DNA of 8,638 nt. Source: an uncultured Anaerolineae bacterium. GTDB lineage: Bacteria; Chloroflexota; Anaerolineae; Anaerolineales; Villigracilaceae. Positions within the stretch are counted from its first letter, which is position 1; each line of letters starts with the position of its first letter. The stretch is taken from positions 1 to 8,638 of the forward strand of contig CAIRYE010000399.1 in the NCBI GenBank assembly GCA_903882765.1. Direction: 5' to 3'. The notes under the pieces were generated by a model. The model made no database searches and was not told the origin of the DNA. It was given only the letters and a program-made list of their open reading frames with translations. Shown here piece after piece: positions 6,295 to 8,638 of this stretch. Position numbers and translations under genes: made by a program.

Positions 6295-7971
6295 CTATCG
6301 TTTTAGAGTACGGTACTGAACTCGCTTTGGAACATCAACCGATTTTCCATAGCGCTCATGGTAATCCTTTTCGTAGTCAGACCAATTGCCGAGGAATAAT
6401 CTTGCCTGGCTATCACCTTCAAACGCGATGATGTGTGTGCAGATCCGATCTAGAAACCAGCGGTCGTGGCTGACCACTACCGCGCACCCGGCAAATTCTT
6501 CCAATGCTTCTTCCAAAGCGCGCAAGGTATTTATATCGAGATCATTGGTTGGCTCATCTAGCAGAATGAGGTTCGCCCCTTCTTTTAAGGATTTGGCGAG
6601 GTGAACTCGGTTTCTCTCTCCGCCAGAAAGCATTTTGATCTGCTTTTGTTGGTCGGTGCCCTGAAAGTTGAAGGAAGAACAATAACCCCTGGAATTCACT
6701 TTCTTATTTCCTAGGTCAATAAATTCACCGCCACCCGAAATTTCTTCGTAAACGGTCTTCTCTTGGTCTAATGTTCTGTTCTGGTCAGCGTAGACCATTT
6801 TTACTGTTTCACCGATCCGAATTTCGCCAACATCGGGTCTTTCATTTCCGGTGATCATCCTGAGCAAGGTGGTTTTACCGGCGCCATTGGGGCCAACAAT
6901 GCCGACAATTGAACCGGGCGCTATGATGGCTGAAAAGTTATCTAGGATCAAGCGGTCATCGTATGATTTGCTTAGATTGGACATTTCGATGACAACCGTG
7001 CCTAAACGCGGGCCGGAGGGGATGTAGATCTCTAGGTCATCGCGAACCTTTTCGTGTTCTTGGTTCAGCAATTTTTCATAGGCGGTAACACGGGCTTGGC
7101 CTTTGGATTGGCGAGCTTTTGGCGACATCCTGATCCATTCCAGCTCACGCTCGAGGGTCTTTTGCCGGCGTGTTTCGGACTTCTCTTCAGAACGCAGACG
7201 CTCACCTTTCTGCTCCAGCCAGGAAGAGTAATTCCCCTTCCACGGAATACCATAGCCGCGATCCAATTCAAGGATCCATCCAGCTACGTTATCGAGAAAA
7301 TAACGATCATGGGTGACAGCGATGACCGTTCCTTTGTACTCGCGCAAGTGGTGCTCTAACCAGGATACAGATTCGGCATCGAGGTGGTTGGTTGGTTCGT
7401 CGAGCAGCAAAATATCCGGCTCAGTTAGCAGTAAGCGGGTCAGCGCCACGCGCCTGCGCTCGCCACCCGAGCAAATGTTTATGGGGGTATCTGCCGGAGG
7501 GCAGCGTAACGCTTCCATGGCAACGCCCAAATGTGACTCGAGGTTCCACGCATCCACTTTGTCCAACCGGTCTTGCAGCTTTCCCTGCTCTTCGATGAGA
7601 GCATCGAAATCCGCGTCGGGTTCAGCGAATTTGGCGTTGACCTCATCAAAACGAGCTAGCATCTCGACGATAGGTTGCACAGCCTCTTTGATGATCTCCA
7701 TGACCGTTTTGGTTTCATCCAGCTTGGGCTCTTGTTCAAGCATGCCAACGGTATACCCCTTGGACATGGATATCTCGCCAATGTAATCTAGGTCTACTCC
7801 GGCCATAATGCGGAGCAAGGTTGATTTTCCCGCGCCGTTTAGGCCGAGAACGCCGATCTTCGCGCCGTAGTAGAAACCGAGCGAAATATCACGCAGTACT
7901 TGTTTGTTGTTGGGCTGAACGATCTTCCCAACTTTGGACATCGAATAAATTACTTGGGATTCTGACGGCAT
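6295..7971 (-). CDS. ettA: Energy-dependent translational throttle protein EttA (ABC-F ATPase)
   Basis: Soluble ribosome-associated ATPase with two ABC domains and no membrane part, 558 aa against about 555 in E. coli EttA. EttA binds the ribosomal E site and acts on the P-site tRNA, gating early elongation by the ATP/ADP ratio. The first domain has Walker A GLNGAGKS (43-50), signature CSGGE (167-171, Cys where Leu is usual), Walker B with LLLDEPTNHLD (188-198, catalytic E192) and H221. The EttA-type arm insertion lies near 95-137. The basic inter-domain linker (about 252-305, with KARQSKGQAR at 285-294) is the P-site tRNA interaction motif. The second domain has GPNGAGKT (360-367), LSGGE (448-452), LLLDEPTNDLD (469-479) and H502. 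These features separate it from Uup and antibiotic-resistance ABC-F proteins. The ATG has AAGG about 4 nt upstream. It lies 61 nt after the alkyltransferase-like gene and before the bidirectional terminator. Confidence 0.96.
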   Translation of the reverse strand: MPSESQVIYSMSKVGKIVQPNNKQVLRDISLGFYYGAKIGVLGLNGAGKSTLLRIMAGVDLDYIGEISMSKGYTVGMLEQEPKLDETKTVMEIIKEAVQPIVEMLARFDEVNAKFAEPDADFDALIEEQGKLQDRLDKVDAWNLESHLGVAMEALRCPPADTPINICSGGERRRVALTRLLLTEPDILLLDEPTNHLDAESVSWLEHHLREYKGTVIAVTHDRYFLDNVAGWILELDRGYGIPWKGNYSSWLEQKGERLRSEEKSETRRQKTLERELEWIRMSPKARQSKGQARVTAYEKLLNQEHEKVRDDLEIYIPSGPRLGTVVIEMSNLSKSYDDRLILDNFSAIIAPGSIVGIVGPNGAGKTTLLRMITGNERPDVGEIRIGETVKMVYADQNRTLDQEKTVYEEISGGGEFIDLGNKKVNSRGYCSSFNFQGTDQQKQIKMLSGGERNRVHLAKSLKEGANLILLDEPTNDLDINTLRALEEALEEFAGCAVVVSHDRWFLDRICTHIIAFEGDSQARLFLGNWSDYEKDYHERYGKSVDVPKRVQYRTLKR

Positions 7972-8032
7972 ATACCTTTTCTCTGACTTTTAATTATTTT
8001 CTCTGTTTGAGAAATTGAATTTTCGTACTCAA

Positions 8033-8386
8033 TTAACTAAGCTCGGTCCAAGCAAATAGCTTTAGATCGATGCTGCCATTGTCTTTGAAGACCACACCCT
8101 CGGCTTGCAAAAGCTCCTTTTGGTTTCCCGCGCCAGGACGTTGGCTAATTTTCCCTTGGGCATTCACAACTCTTTGCCAGGGATATTCATCAGGGCATCT
8201 CGCCATCGCAGCCCCAACCCAACGCGGCCCCAGTACCTCATAAGACGGTAAATTCATTCCCGCGGGGGTTGGAAGGCACCGGGCGATCTGCCCATACGTA
8301 ACGACCTTTCCCACCGGAATTCGACTGACCAAATCCCATACGGATCGATCGAAGATTTCAACAGAAGGCGGTGAAGAGAATCCCAT
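8033..8386 (-). CDS. Alkyltransferase-like (ATL) DNA-repair protein, MGMT homologue without acceptor Cys
   Basis: Small DNA-binding protein, 117 aa, of the O6-alkylguanine-DNA alkyltransferase fold lacking the N-terminal domain. The helix-turn-helix is recognised at IPVGKVVTYGQIARCLP (23-39), with Y31 as the nucleotide-flipping Tyr, and R55 in PRWVGAAM is the likely Arg finger. The active-site motif, PCHRV in true MGMT, reads PWQRV (69-73), so W70 replaces the alkyl-acceptor Cys. Such ATL proteins (Atl1, TTHA1564 and E. coli YbaZ are the known models) cannot transfer alkyl groups. They bind O6-alkylguanine and hand the lesion to nucleotide excision repair. The only Cys residues (37 and 64) are outside the motif. 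The ATG has AGGA at a good distance upstream. It begins 66 nt after the putative holB end and precedes ettA by 61 nt, so the three may be cotranscribed. No uvr gene is in the window. Confidence 0.88.
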   Translation of the reverse strand: MGFSSPPSVEIFDRSVWDLVSRIPVGKVVTYGQIARCLPTPAGMNLPSYEVLGPRWVGAAMARCPDEYPWQRVVNAQGKISQRPGAGNQKELLQAEGVVFKDNGSIDLKLFAWTELS

Positions 8387-8452
8387 TGGTCGTCCTTTGC
8401 GATCGTGTGAAAAACAATTTTACCTGATGGCGCGTTGATTCAAAAAAACTGC

Positions 8453-8638
8453 TTATATTCTCAGAAACATCGCTTCTAACACCAGCTTCTTGGTTACGTT
8501 CATTCTGCTCTGTTCGATGGCAGATTCGATCGATCCCATCATTGATAGACACTTTTCCTGCTGCCACTCACGAGCATAGCGATCGATCTTCTCAGCGAAA
8601 TCGATATTTTTTATGGGGGTGGAGGAATGAATGGAACG
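8453..8638 (-). CDS. holB: C-terminal end of probable DNA polymerase III delta' subunit (partial at window edge)
   Basis: An open frame enters from the right edge and stops at TAA (8453-8455), giving the last 61 residues of a protein that starts outside the window. Its end, from IDFAEKIDRYA to ...NVTKKLVLEAMFLRI, is helical and amphipathic. It matches the usual closing pattern of delta' and related clamp-loader subunits, in which the C-terminal collar helix reads roughly N-x-N-x-x-L-x-L-E-x-L-L-L-x-L. Delta' is part of the clamp loader that places the beta sliding clamp on primed DNA. No catalytic motif falls in the visible part, so the call rests on this short signature. The alkyltransferase-like gene follows 66 nt downstream on the same strand. 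Confidence 0.55.
   Translation of the reverse strand, partial: RSIHSSTPIKNIDFAEKIDRYAREWQQEKCLSMMGSIESAIEQSRMNVTKKLVLEAMFLRI

Noticed and set aside
7313..7786. Open plus-strand frame of 157 codons
   Set aside because: It lies wholly antisense to ettA, is Ser/Arg-rich without any recognisable domain, and mirrors the conserved ABC motifs; no ribosome site or promoter supports it.
8007..8034. Inverted repeats TTGAG/CTCAA and AATTGA/TCAATT near the ATL stop
   Set aside because: Short, A+T-rich alternative stems with loops of 10-16 nt and no T-run; not a credible terminator on the minus strand.
8387..8452. Possible promoter before the ATL gene (TTGAAT with TAAAAT, minus strand)
   Set aside because: The 15-nt spacer is short and the hexamers are imperfect; it is equally likely to be a chance match in a gap within a transcript.
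8358..8567. Minus-strand frame of 69 codons
   Set aside because: It overlaps both the putative holB end and the ATL start in another frame; the holB frame has the better protein pattern and continues to the window edge.

Overview
The window reads as an ordinary bacterial chromosome of moderate G+C (mid-40s percent by eye), densely coded, with short gaps and Shine-Dalgarno-type starts. No phage, transposon, tRNA, rRNA or CRISPR signal was seen. Protein style (a WbpP-like epimerase, an EttA-type ABC-F protein, an alkyltransferase-like protein beside a putative holB end, a small Gly/Met-rich membrane protein) suggests Chloroflexota, perhaps Anaerolineae. That placement is an impression, not a demonstrated fact.

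Left block, minus strand, read from 5689 down to 11. It holds a divergent CcmC-like membrane protein, an MFS transporter, a RidA-family deaminase, an ExoA-like family 2 glycosyltransferase, a polyprenyl-phosphate sugar-1-phosphate transferase and a WbpP/GalE-like nucleotide-sugar epimerase. Gaps are 22, 45, 44 and 19 nt, and the last two genes overlap by 1 nt (TAATG), so they may be one transcript. The last three form a surface-glycan set: the epimerase makes the sugar nucleotide, the phosphotransferase loads the first sugar phosphate on undecaprenyl phosphate, and the glycosyltransferase adds a later sugar. The cluster probably continues beyond the left edge.

Middle, 5690-5820, is a 131-bp divergent control region of only about 24% G+C. 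It carries TTTACA/TTCACA repeats on an 11-bp phase, like sites for OmpR/PhoB-class response regulators. On its right, plus strand, is a small two-helix membrane protein with a Met/Gly-rich ten-residue repeat. A perfect bidirectional terminator (6243-6276) ends it against the convergent gene.

Right block, minus strand, read from 8638 down to 6295. It holds the C-terminal end of a probable DNA polymerase III delta' subunit (holB, cut by the window edge), an alkyltransferase-like DNA-repair protein with Trp in place of the alkyl-acceptor Cys, and ettA, a ribosome-associated ABC-F ATPase.

The part most likely to be undescribed is the divergent locus around 5051-6225: a CcmC-superfamily protein that keeps both putative heme-ligand histidines but has lost most of the WWD tryptophans, facing a Met-rich small membrane protein across a repeat-bearing regulatory region.
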